Part shown: positions 57,121-64,000 of the stretch, in pieces
How the letters are laid out: each line of letters begins with the position of its first letter
Numbering within the stretch: the stretch's first letter is position 1
Assembly: GCA_009838915.1 (NCBI GenBank)
Contig: VXQT01000013.1
Location: 520,194 to 584,193 of the forward strand
From: Chloroflexota bacterium
Lineage (GTDB): Bacteria; Chloroflexota; Dehalococcoidia; Bin125
DNA: 64,000 bases
Direction: 5' to 3'
The notes under the pieces: model-generated
Database searches by the model: none
Seen by the model: only the letters and a program-made list of their open reading frames with translations
Told to the model about the DNA's origin: nothing
Translations under genes and position numbers: made by a program

Positions 57121-58184
57121 CCGGCCCCGCCCCCGGTCGTTGGCGCGGTCTGGTCGGCGGGTTCAATACGGTGCCCGGTGGCCTTGAAAAAGACGTCGTC
57201 GAGCGTGGCCCGGGCGAGCCGAAGGTTGCTAAAGGGCAAACTCTCATCGTCGAGCGTTCTGACGACCCGAGGCAACGTGTCGTGACCGCTCTTGCTGTAG
57301 ATCGCGACGCCTTCGTTGTAGTCCCATTGGGCATCCTCGACGTTGGGCAAGGGCAAGAGGGCGCTGACGGCGCGCTGTTGCGCCTGTTCGTCGCCTTCGA
57401 CCTGGACGTAGATCACGTCAACGGAGACGGTCGCCTTCAGTCCGTCCGGCGTGCCCTGTTGGACGATTTCGCCGGCGTCGAGGATGGCGATTTCGTCACA
57501 CAGTTGGTCGGCCTCCTCGAGGTACTGGGTCGTGAGGAAGAAAGTGACGCCGTCCTCGCGGTTGAGTCGCTGGATGTACTCCCAGAGGTTTTGCCGGGAC
57601 ACGGGATCAAGTCCGGTGGTCGGTTCGTCGAGGAAGATGATGGGCGGCGAGTGGACGAGGGCGGAGGCAAGGTCGAGTCGACGCTGCATGCCGCCGGAGT
57701 AGCCGCCGATCCGTCGGTCGGCGTCATCGGTCAGGTCGACGACTTCGAGGAGATGCGCAATCCGGTCTTCGATCTCGCCGCGGGGCACGTTGTAGAGGCG
57801 GGATTGCAGGCGGAGGAGTTCACGTCCGGTCTGGAGGATGTCGAGCCCGGCTTCCTGCAGGGCGACGCCGACGGCGCGGCGGACCTGCCGGTCCTGGTTC
57901 AGGACGTCGAATCCGGCGACCCGGGCAGTGCCGTCTGTCGGGCGCAGGAGCGTCGTCAACATGCGCACGGTGGTGGTCTTGCCGCTGCCGTTCTGTCCGA
58001 GGAAACCAAACACCTGTCCGGGTCGAACCCGCAGATCGATGCCGTTGACGGCATGGATGTCACCGAAGTGCTTGACGAGCCCGTGCGCTTCGATCGCCAG
58101 ATCGGCGTCACGACTGTGTTGAGGCGCGCGAGCGCTGAGGTCGTCGATCAGGCGTTCGGCGATGGTGGAGGGTCGGCTGGACAT
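57117..58184 (-). CDS. ABC transporter ATP-binding protein (DrrA-like)
   Basis: 355 aa. Walker A GQNGSGKTTT, signature YSGGMQRRLDLASALVH, Walker B IIFLDEPTTGLD and the switch His in FFLTTQYLEEADQLCD are all present. The C-terminal region (from about 255) is the extended DrrA-type domain. It is the first gene of a two-gene exporter operon with the permease. Confidence 0.95.
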   Translation of the reverse strand: MSSRPSTIAERLIDDLSARAPQHSRDADLAIEAHGLVKHFGDIHAVNGIDLRVRPGQVFGFLGQNGSGKTTTVRMLTTLLRPTDGTARVAGFDVLNQDRQVRRAVGVALQEAGLDILQTGRELLRLQSRLYNVPRGEIEDRIAHLLEVVDLTDDADRRIGGYSGGMQRRLDLASALVHSPPIIFLDEPTTGLDPVSRQNLWEYIQRLNREDGVTFFLTTQYLEEADQLCDEIAILDAGEIVQQGTPDGLKATVSVDVIYVQVEGDEQAQQRAVSALLPLPNVEDAQWDYNEGVAIYSKSGHDTLPRVVRTLDDESLPFSNLRLARATLDDVFFKATGHRIEPADQTAPTTGGGAG

Positions 58185-58272
58185 CAGCGAGATCGTATCG
58201 GCTTAGCGGTTTGAGATGGAAAACCCTTGCCGATTTTCATCTAGCACGTGTGTCCTACGGAACAGATGTCCG

Positions 58273-58686
58273 TCAGACCGGGCGGAAGACAGGAATCGGG
58301 TAGGCGTCGTCGCCGGCCTGTTCCTCAAACTCGACCTTGACCCGTTGGCCGATGTGGATGTCGGTGGTTGGATCACTGACACCGACGATGGTGCTCATCA
58401 TGCGGAAGCCTTCATCGAGGTCGATGTAAGCGACGGCGTATGCGCCGAGCTCCTGGAAGCCGGGCATTCGGTTCTGGCGCACGACGGAGTAGGTGTAGAC
58501 GGTGCCGAGGCCCGAAGACACGTTCCAGCTCAGTCCGCGGTCGCCGGTGACGGTCGAGTGTCCGCGGGGGTAGAAGACGACGTTGCCGTCGGAATCGGTC
58601 TGATAGCGCAGCTCGCCCTCTTTGCAGCCGTCCCAGAAGTGCTGGGTGTCCGGCTCGGGGAAGCTGGGTTGCGGTCGGTTGGCCAT
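58273..58686 (-). CDS. DUF35 OB-fold protein, zinc-ribbon cysteines missing
   Basis: 137 aa from the ATG at 58686 with AAAGGGA upstream; the track start includes repeat E. FWDGCKEGELRYQ and the OB-fold part (VYTYSVVRQN..., GAYAVAYIDLDEG) identify DUF35. The usual CxxC...CxxC ribbon is reduced to one Cys. DUF35 proteins partner with thiolase-like enzymes, for example Ltp2-ChsH2 aldolases in sterol side-chain removal. It lies just downstream of such a thiolase on the same strand. Confidence 0.8.
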   Translation of the reverse strand: MANRPQPSFPEPDTQHFWDGCKEGELRYQTDSDGNVVFYPRGHSTVTGDRGLSWNVSSGLGTVYTYSVVRQNRMPGFQELGAYAVAYIDLDEGFRMMSTIVGVSDPTTDIHIGQRVKVEFEEQAGDDAYPIPVFRPV

Positions 58687-58703
58687 GTCTGGTCCCTTTC
58701 TTC

Positions 58704-58757
58704 GGGGGAGACCCCCCTCTGCCTTCGGCATCTCCCCCCGCTGCGCGGGGGGAGAAA
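58704..58757 (+). repeat. Dispersed two-hairpin palindromic repeat, copy E
   Basis: TGCC-TTC-GGCA is followed by CTCCCCCCGC-TGC-GCGGGGGGAG. It lies between the thiolase stop and the DUF35 start, so within a presumed operon. Confidence 0.9.
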
Positions 58758-58774
58758 GAGGAGTTGCGGCTTCA

Positions 58775-58793
58775 CTCCCGCTGGCGGCGGGAG
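58775..58793. other. Hairpin after thiolase stop
   Basis: CTCCCGC-TGGCG-GCGGGAG lies 19 bp beyond the thiolase stop codon. It could attenuate transcription into the DUF35 gene. There is no U-run. Confidence 0.4.
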
Positions 58794-58811
58794 AGTGCAT
58801 GCGGGCGCGCG

Positions 58812-59996
58812 TCAGTCGGCGGCGAGGATGACGGTGCCGCCGGTGTGGGTTCCTCCGAGGAGTCCTCCGTTGCCGTGGGCGACGGCGAGTTTGGCTCCGT
58901 CGACCTGGCTGTTCGACTCACCGCGGAGCTGGCGGACGGACTCGAGCAGCAGGAAGAGTCCGCGCATGCCGGGGTGATTGGAGGAGAGTCCGCCGCCGTC
59001 GGTGTTGAGGGTGAGGCCGGGTTGATCGAAGGCGAGGTGGCCGTCCTCGATGAACTGACCGACTTCGCCCTTGGCGCAGAAGCCGAGGTCCTCGAGCATC
59101 ACCGCGACGGTGATGCTGAACGAGTCGTAGATCATGGCGATGTCGATCTCGCCGGGGCTGACGCCTGCCTGTCCGTAGGCGGCCGGCGCCGACTGCGCGC
59201 CGGCGGAGGTGGTGATGTCGCCGCCGTTCTCGCGGTACTTGGTGGCCTCGCCCGCGCCGATGATCCAGACGGGCTTCTTCTTGATATCGCGCGCGATTTC
59301 GGGGGAGACGAACACGGCCGCGCCGCCGCCGTCGGAGATCATGCAGCACTCGAGCAGGTGCAGCGGGTCGGCGATGATCCGCGATTCGAGCACGTCCTCG
59401 ACTGTGATCTCATCGACCTTGACGAACTGCAGGTCGGTCATTGCCTTGACCGCCTCGGGGTTGCGCATCGCGTGCTTGCGCGTGGCGACCGAGATCTGGG
59501 CGAGTTGCTCGGTGGTGGTGCCGTATTCGTGCATATGGCGGTGGGCGACCATCGCGTAGTTGCTGATCAGCGTGCCACCGTACGGGGCTTCCATGTTCTG
59601 TTGCCATGAGGCTCCGCCGCGGCCCATGCCGCCGGTGCCGATCGGCACGCGCATTGACGCGGCGGTGGAGCCGTAGGTAGTGACGGCGACGTTGCAGCGT
59701 CCGGCGGCGATGTCGCGCAGGGCGTGGGAGGCATGGAACTCGTAGGAGGAGCCGCCGACCTGGGTCGTGTCGAGCAGGCGCGGCTTGATCCCGAGGTACG
59801 CGGCGAGGCCCAGGCCGCCGCCCCCTTCGCCATCGAGCGCGTCGTAGAGACCATCAACGTCGCCCCAGTCGAGGCCAGCGTCGTCCAGGGCTCGCTTCAT
59901 CGAGTCCGCTTTGATCTGCATCGAGGAGACGCCGGGGGCGACTCGCAACGGATACTCGTGAATGCCGGCGATCGCCGCCAGTCGTTCCTGTGCCAT
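58812..59996 (-). CDS. Thiolase-superfamily protein (SCP-x/Ltp2-like, probably non-condensing)
   Basis: 394 aa. The nucleophile position reads VGGSSYEFHASHAL with Ser, not Cys, so normal thiolysis is unlikely. ECCMISDGGGAAVFV, IYDSFSITVAV and VAHGNGGLLGGTHTGG match the lipid-transfer-protein thiolases. In Ltp2-type aldolases a Tyr in the YD-[CS]-F segment is catalytic; it is present here. With the DUF35 partner downstream, a retro-aldol step in sterol or branched acyl-CoA breakdown is the best guess. Confidence 0.82.
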   Translation of the reverse strand: MAQERLAAIAGIHEYPLRVAPGVSSMQIKADSMKRALDDAGLDWGDVDGLYDALDGEGGGGLGLAAYLGIKPRLLDTTQVGGSSYEFHASHALRDIAAGRCNVAVTTYGSTAASMRVPIGTGGMGRGGASWQQNMEAPYGGTLISNYAMVAHRHMHEYGTTTEQLAQISVATRKHAMRNPEAVKAMTDLQFVKVDEITVEDVLESRIIADPLHLLECCMISDGGGAAVFVSPEIARDIKKKPVWIIGAGEATKYRENGGDITTSAGAQSAPAAYGQAGVSPGEIDIAMIYDSFSITVAVMLEDLGFCAKGEVGQFIEDGHLAFDQPGLTLNTDGGGLSSNHPGMRGLFLLLESVRQLRGESNSQVDGAKLAVAHGNGGLLGGTHTGGTVILAAD

Positions 59997-60099
59997 CTCA
60001 CAGCCTTTCTTCGTCGTACGGACGCAAGTGGTTCGGCGTCCCGGAGACGCAAGCCCGATCAGGCTAGCGCCGATTCAGGCTCAGGCGTAGCCTGCGGCA

Positions 60100-60753
60100 A
60101 TGCGCATCGGCCTGATCTCCGACACACATCTGCCTCAGTTGCTGCATTCGATGGATGAGCTGGGACCGCAGACCGGCGAGGCGCTGAACGGCGTCGATCT
60201 GATCCTGCACGGCGGCGACATCACCGTGCCGGCGGTGCTCGATTGGTGCGAGCAGTACGCGCCGGTGCTCGCGGTGCGCGGCAACAACGACATCTTCGAC
60301 GATCCGCGCCTGGCCGAGCACCAGTTTCTCGATGTAGAGGGCTTTCGCATCGGTCTGGCGCACGAACTGCGACCGGAGTCGCGGCCGATCGGTGAGATCC
60401 TGGCGGCGTCGCTGGACGACGAGTGGGTGGACGTGTTGATCGGCGGCGATACCCACGTGGAGCGGTTGGAGTATCGCGACGACGTGCTGCTGATCAATCC
60501 GGGCAGCCCGTCCTTGCCGCACCACCTGTCGACGCGGCTGGGGGCGATCGGCGTGCTGACCGTGACGCCGCACCGGCTGGAGGCCGAGATCGTCGCGCTG
60601 GGACCGAGCGAGGGTCACCGCAATCCGACGCGTCCGCAGCACGTGGTGATTGAGTACGGGCACGTCGTCGAGGCGTCGCTCGACGGTCACGACATTTCCG
60701 CAGAAGAGTTTCTGAAAGCGCCGCACGAGCGCGTGGTCCGGAACGGAGCCTGA
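60100..60753 (+). CDS. YfcE-type metallophosphoesterase
   Basis: 217 aa. The metal-binding signature is complete: SDTH near the N-terminus, LILHGGDIT, VRGNNDIFD and IGGDTHVERLE. The C-terminal 50 residues extend beyond the core fold. Family members are phosphodiesterases with broad substrates; the physiological one is unknown. It lies one base before the next SDR gene, so the two are co-transcribed. Confidence 0.87.
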   Translation: MRIGLISDTHLPQLLHSMDELGPQTGEALNGVDLILHGGDITVPAVLDWCEQYAPVLAVRGNNDIFDDPRLAEHQFLDVEGFRIGLAHELRPESRPIGEILAASLDDEWVDVLIGGDTHVERLEYRDDVLLINPGSPSLPHHLSTRLGAIGVLTVTPHRLEAEIVALGPSEGHRNPTRPQHVVIEYGHVVEASLDGHDISAEEFLKAPHERVVRNGA

Positions 60754-60754
60754 G

Positions 60755-61540
60755 ATGGATCTGCAACTGCAGGGCAAGCGCGCCCTGGTGACCGGCGGCA
60801 GTCGGGGAATCGGCAAGGCGATTGCGCGGGTGCTGATCGAGGAAGGCTGCGATGTCGCGATCTCGGCCCGCGATCCGGAGCGGCTCGCGCAGGCGGCGGA
60901 CGAAGTCGGTGCGACGGCGTGGTTCGCCTACGACGCAGGAGACGACGACTCGGTGGAGGAAATGGTTACGGGCGCGGCCGAGGCGCTGGGCGGACTGGAC
61001 ATCCTGGTCAACAACGCGGCCTCGCCGGGCAGCGTGCATGGTCCGATGAAGCTGGCCGATCTGACCGCCGACCATGCGCTGGCCGACCTGCAGGTCAAGG
61101 TGCTGGGTTATCTGCGCTGCTCACGGGCTGCGGCGCCGTACATGCAGCGGCAGGGCTGGGGGCGGATTGTCAACGTGTCAGGGCTCGCGGCGCGCGGTTC
61201 GGGCAACACGGTTGGTTCGATTCGCAACGTGTCGGTCGCTGCAATGACCAAGAATCTGGCCGACGAACTGGGACCGGACGGTATCAACGTGACCGTGGTC
61301 CATCCCGGACTGACCCGAACCGAGGCGACGCCGGACCGGATCGCTCAGATTGCCGAGTCGAACGGCATCTCGCTAGAGGAAGCAGAGGCGCGCATGGCAG
61401 CGGGCAACTCGGTGCGGACGATCATTGATTCGGACGACATCGCCAACATTGTGGCGTTCCTGGCCTCGCCGAAGTCGATCGCGATCACGGGCGACACGAT
61501 CGCCGCCGGCGGCGGGGTCGGTCGAGGGATCTACTACTGA
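60755..61540 (+). CDS. SDR-family protein lacking the catalytic Tyr/Lys
   Basis: 261 aa. The NAD(P) site TGGSRGIG and the structural NNAAS are intact, as is the VSGLA strand with the catalytic Ser. Where YxxxK is expected the sequence reads GSIRNVSVAAMTKNLA, so by alignment Tyr becomes Arg and Lys becomes Val. The Asn in VHPGLTRTE-type cofactor loops is normal. It may bind cofactor without standard oxidoreduction or use other residues. It is convergent with the MetE-like gene. Confidence 0.8.
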   Translation: MDLQLQGKRALVTGGSRGIGKAIARVLIEEGCDVAISARDPERLAQAADEVGATAWFAYDAGDDDSVEEMVTGAAEALGGLDILVNNAASPGSVHGPMKLADLTADHALADLQVKVLGYLRCSRAAAPYMQRQGWGRIVNVSGLAARGSGNTVGSIRNVSVAAMTKNLADELGPDGINVTVVHPGLTRTEATPDRIAQIAESNGISLEEAEARMAAGNSVRTIIDSDDIANIVAFLASPKSIAITGDTIAAGGGVGRGIYY

Positions 61541-61552
61541 TCTCCCTACCGG

Positions 61553-62563
61553 TCAGGCGACTGCGCCCGCAGCCTTGACCAGGTTACGCATCAGGCGGAT
61601 TGCTTCGTCGTGCGGGACGCGGCCGACGCCGCAACTGCTTGAGACGAGCATGCGCCCGGGTCGGATCACGTCGACCAGCCGCTCGATCTTCTCACGCAGC
61701 TCGGTGACCGCCGCGGGCTTGGATTTGACATCGGCGATGCCGGCGATGACCTGCATGCTGTCGGGCAGCTCGGCCAGCAGTCCGTGTTCCTCCCACTGAC
61801 CGGCGTAGGAACACTCGACGTGGACGCGGTCGACGATTCCATCGAGCTGCTGGATGAACGGGATCAGCGCACGCAGGTTCTGAACCTCGATTGAGGGTTT
61901 GCGGGCGATGTCGCCGAGGCAGAAGTGGATCGTCCTGGTAATGTCCGAGGCCGGCGCGAGCGGTTCGCGAACCAGCGGCAGGAGCTCGTCTACCGCGCGC
62001 GTCTCGGATACCAGGCTGACGGCTTCGCTCGGCGCGTCGAGCTGGATTTCGCTGAGTCCGTTGGCGACCATGTCGGCGATCTCGTCCTGGACGACCTCGA
62101 TCAGGTCGTTCATGTGACCGGACTCGCTCATCTCACTTTCAACGACGAATCCACCGCCGATGGTCAGCGGCGAGGGCACCGATGCCTTATCCAGGCGCGG
62201 CTCGAGCGTGCGCTCGCGGCGCCAGGCTTTCGCGTGTCCGGTGCCTCGGGGCGCGGTGACCTTGCCGATCACCCGGTAGCGCCCGACGCCCTGCTGACCC
62301 CGCGATGTGATACGCGGGGCAAGCGTCTCGAGACCGTCGAGGCGGGGCGGGATGTGATGGAGGAAGTCGGGCGCGAAGACTTCGCCGCCCATGATCTGGT
62401 CGAGTCCACAGGCGATCTGTTCGTCTATCGCGATCCTGGCGGCGGTCCGGAGGACGCCGTTGGCCTGCTCGTCCGAGAGTTCGCCTGCGTAGTAGCGCTT
62501 GAGCTCCAGGCGCTGTCCAAACGGGATCGGCCAGGAACCGACGACAGTGGTGCGGATGGGCAT
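61553..62563 (-). CDS. MetE C-terminal-like (cobalamin-independent methionine synthase family) protein
   Basis: 336 aa from the ATG at 62563 with GAGGAG upstream; the track version starts inside the SUMF1 gene. TTVVGSWPIP, GGEVFAPDFL, LSEIQLDAPSEA, HVECSY and VSSSCGVGR fit the UROD/MetE-like barrel, with His and Cys zinc ligands retained. It lacks the MetE N-terminal half. Such short homologues transfer methyl groups from non-folate donors in some organisms; the substrate is unknown here. It lies 14 bp after the SUMF1-domain gene. Confidence 0.82.
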   Translation of the reverse strand: MPIRTTVVGSWPIPFGQRLELKRYYAGELSDEQANGVLRTAARIAIDEQIACGLDQIMGGEVFAPDFLHHIPPRLDGLETLAPRITSRGQQGVGRYRVIGKVTAPRGTGHAKAWRRERTLEPRLDKASVPSPLTIGGGFVVESEMSESGHMNDLIEVVQDEIADMVANGLSEIQLDAPSEAVSLVSETRAVDELLPLVREPLAPASDITRTIHFCLGDIARKPSIEVQNLRALIPFIQQLDGIVDRVHVECSYAGQWEEHGLLAELPDSMQVIAGIADVKSKPAAVTELREKIERLVDVIRPGRMLVSSSCGVGRVPHDEAIRLMRNLVKAAGAVA

Positions 62564-62577
62564 GAGAGACTCCTCGC

Positions 62578-63291
62578 TCACTCGGCGTCGGCGTAGACGC
62601 GGAAGCCGTAGTCGTTGTAGCGATAGGCGGGCGAGAGGCTGGAACGGGCGCTGACGCGTGTGAACTTGATCCGGTGCCGCCAGGAGCCGCCTCTGCTGGC
62701 GCGCCGCGTGCCGGCCTGCGGACCGGTCGGCGCGAACTCGGGCGAGGCGGCGTAGAAGCTGCGGTCGTACCAGTCGGAGCACCACTCGTGCACGTTGTCG
62801 GCCATGCAGTACAGGCCGAAGCCGTTGCGGCAGGCGTCGAGCGGGATGTGGGGATGCTCGGCTGCGGCGACTTCCGCCCGGATTGCATCTTCAGGCCAGT
62901 CTTGCGTCGCCTGTGGCCAGTCGGCGCCGTCGAGACCGCCGCGTGCGGCGAACTCGCGCTCGGCCTCGGTCGGCAGGCGGACGTGGATGCCGGTTTGCTC
63001 GGACAGCCAGGTGCAATAAGCGACTGCATCGTGCCAGGAGACGCCGACCACGGGCGCCCCGGGGATACGGAAGCCATCCTGCGACCAGAAAGGCGGCGGA
63101 GCCGCGCCAACGCACTTAACGAACTCCGCGTACTGCGCGTTGGTGATCGGTCGCTCGGCGGCGCGGAACGGGGCGATCCTGACCGAGTGCGCGGGCCGCT
63201 CGTCACGGCGGCGGTCTTCGGCGCCCATGACGAATCGGCCGCCGGAGAGGTGGGTCAGTCCCGCATCAATGACGGATCGTACGGTCGGCAT
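62578..63291 (-). CDS. SUMF1 (formylglycine-generating enzyme-like) domain protein without the Cys pair
   Basis: 237 aa. GGRFVMGAEDRRRDERPAH, PITNAQYAEFV, PVVGVSWHDAVAYCTWL, RLPTEAEREFAARGG, DNVHEWCSDWY and RGGSWRHR define the domain. In true formylglycine-generating enzymes two cysteines follow RGGSW; here that stretch has none, so sulfatase activation is unlikely. No sulfatase gene is nearby. It is the upstream partner of the MetE-like gene. Confidence 0.85.
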   Translation of the reverse strand: MPTVRSVIDAGLTHLSGGRFVMGAEDRRRDERPAHSVRIAPFRAAERPITNAQYAEFVKCVGAAPPPFWSQDGFRIPGAPVVGVSWHDAVAYCTWLSEQTGIHVRLPTEAEREFAARGGLDGADWPQATQDWPEDAIRAEVAAAEHPHIPLDACRNGFGLYCMADNVHEWCSDWYDRSFYAASPEFAPTGPQAGTRRASRGGSWRHRIKFTRVSARSSLSPAYRYNDYGFRVYADAE

Positions 63292-63383
63292 GGGCGCATG
63301 GTATCGCCGTGACTGGCATCGCCGAGACCCGCGGCGACTAGACTGGCGGCGCTTGATTCGTGACTCAAGGAAGGCGGGAACTC

Positions 63384-64000
63384 ATGGGACTGCTTGATGG
63401 TCGGAAGGCGCTGGTGACCGGCTCCAGCCGCGGAATCGGGGCGGACATCGCACGCGGGCTGGCGGCGCACGGCGCGGCGGTGGCGGTGGCGGCGCGGTCG
63501 GACGAAGCCTCGCCGGATCCGCGCCTGCCCGGCACGATCCGCACGGTGGCCGAGGAGATTCGCCAGGGCGGCGGACACGCCGTGCCAATCCGGCTCGACG
63601 TGCGTGATCCGGAATCGATCGTGCGCGCGATCGACACCACGGCCTCGGAGCTGGGCGGGCTCGACATCCTGATCAACAACGCGGCGGTGCTGGTGCCGGG
63701 CACGCTGGAGTCGGTCCAGGACCGACACATTGACCTGATCTGGCAACTCGACCTGCGCGGTCCGGTGCTGTTGGCCAAGTACGCGATCGAGCACATGAAG
63801 GAGTCGGGCGGCGACATCATCAACATCTCCTCGGGCGCGGCCGACTTCCCCGGTCCGGGCCCCTATGACGAGGTGCGCGAGGGCGGGCAGTTCTACGGCA
63901 TGGTCAAGGCTGGCCTGGAACGGATCACGCAGGGCTGGGCGATGGAGTTGCAGCAGTACCGGATCGCCTGCAACGTGCTCACACTGCGCTACCTGATCAA
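63384..64000 (+). CDS. SDR-family oxidoreductase, 3' truncated by window end
   Basis: This gene is absent from the ORF track because it runs off the end. It starts at the ATG at 63384 (LLDGRKALVTGSSRGIGADIARGLAAHG), with the cofactor site TGSSRGIG, then LDVRD, INNAAV, NISSGAA with the catalytic Ser, and YGMVK as YxxxK. About 205 residues are visible. Unlike the SDR at 60.8 kb, the catalytic residues are intact. It is divergent from the SUMF1 gene across 92 bp. Confidence 0.9.
   Translation, partial: MGLLDGRKALVTGSSRGIGADIARGLAAHGAAVAVAARSDEASPDPRLPGTIRTVAEEIRQGGGHAVPIRLDVRDPESIVRAIDTTASELGGLDILINNAAVLVPGTLESVQDRHIDLIWQLDLRGPVLLAKYAIEHMKESGGDIINISSGAADFPGPGPYDEVREGGQFYGMVKAGLERITQGWAMELQQYRIACNVLTLRYLI

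Noticed and set aside
56008-57285. 425-aa plus-strand ORF opposite the ABC permease
   Set aside because: Acidic, low-complexity shadow spanning repeat D and the transporter genes.

Overview
The window is a GC-rich bacterial chromosome segment, densely packed with genes in short overlapping operons. It begins with 45 consecutive C residues that look like assembly or padding sequence. The gene content fits a free-living or host-associated member of Chloroflexota (Dehalococcoidia/SAR202-like): LLM-class flavin oxidoreductase, tandem cytochromes P450, CaiB/BaiF CoA transferase, non-condensing thiolase with a DUF35 partner, Ni-SOD, and a coiled-coil ATPase-like protein next to coaD/rsmD. This placement is inferred from gene families only; no marker phylogeny was run.

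Layout. 0-4.4 kb: a 5'-truncated secreted Ig-like protein, then a leftward housekeeping run (purE, def, cca, yajC). 4.5-12.4 kb: a rightward run (leuS, scpA, ribF, tyrS, MBL hydrolase, LLM oxidoreductase, P450-type [3Fe-4S] ferredoxin). 12.4-15.8 kb: an accessory patch with a fused nuclease-like/N6-adenine methyltransferase whose 3' half drops in GC, plus a small unknown ORF ending in a dispersed palindromic repeat. 15.9-22.7 kb: a 999-aa exported protein with one intact and one decayed trypsin-like domain, two paralogous P450s, and an alpha/beta hydrolase with a Cys nucleophile. 22.7-35 kb: AIM24-like protein, TauE/SafE permease, priA, CoA transferase, lysS, greA, then htrA, a degenerate GH18-like membrane protein, rsmD, coaD and a DivIVA/ATPase-like coiled-coil protein that seems to lack an AUG/GUG/UUG start.

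35-48.9 kb is a leftward aromatic amino-acid supra-operon, in transcription order tyrA, aroA, gmk, [promoter, 33-aa leader with two Trp codons, long hairpin], trpE, a Nudix-like/CMD-like fusion, a double-CMD protein, trpG, trpD, trpC, trpF, trpB, a CPBP protease, trpA, aroH and aroF. Together they encode nearly all dedicated steps from DAHP entry and EPSP synthesis to tryptophan, plus prephenate dehydrogenase for tyrosine. The leader upstream of trpE suggests transcription attenuation.

49-54.6 kb is an integration hotspot: a lytic transglycosylase, an intact tRNA-Arg(TCT), and two decayed copies of that tRNA's 3' half further right. They bracket a DEAD-box helicase, a type II toxin-antitoxin remnant (toxin truncated, antitoxin and operator intact) and a lower-GC DUF262/HNH GmrSD-like defence protein.

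54.6-64 kb holds Ni-SOD and Cu/Zn-SOD, a DrrAB-type ABC exporter, the thiolase/DUF35 pair, a metallophosphoesterase, an SDR lacking its catalytic Tyr/Lys, a MetE-like protein, a SUMF1-domain protein lacking the formylglycine Cys pair, and a second SDR running off the end. Four of five copies of a two-hairpin palindromic repeat lie here, mostly just after stop codons. The small stem varies between copies while its pairing is kept. No CRISPR array, rRNA or complete prophage was seen, and no stretch over 300 bases lacks a gene.
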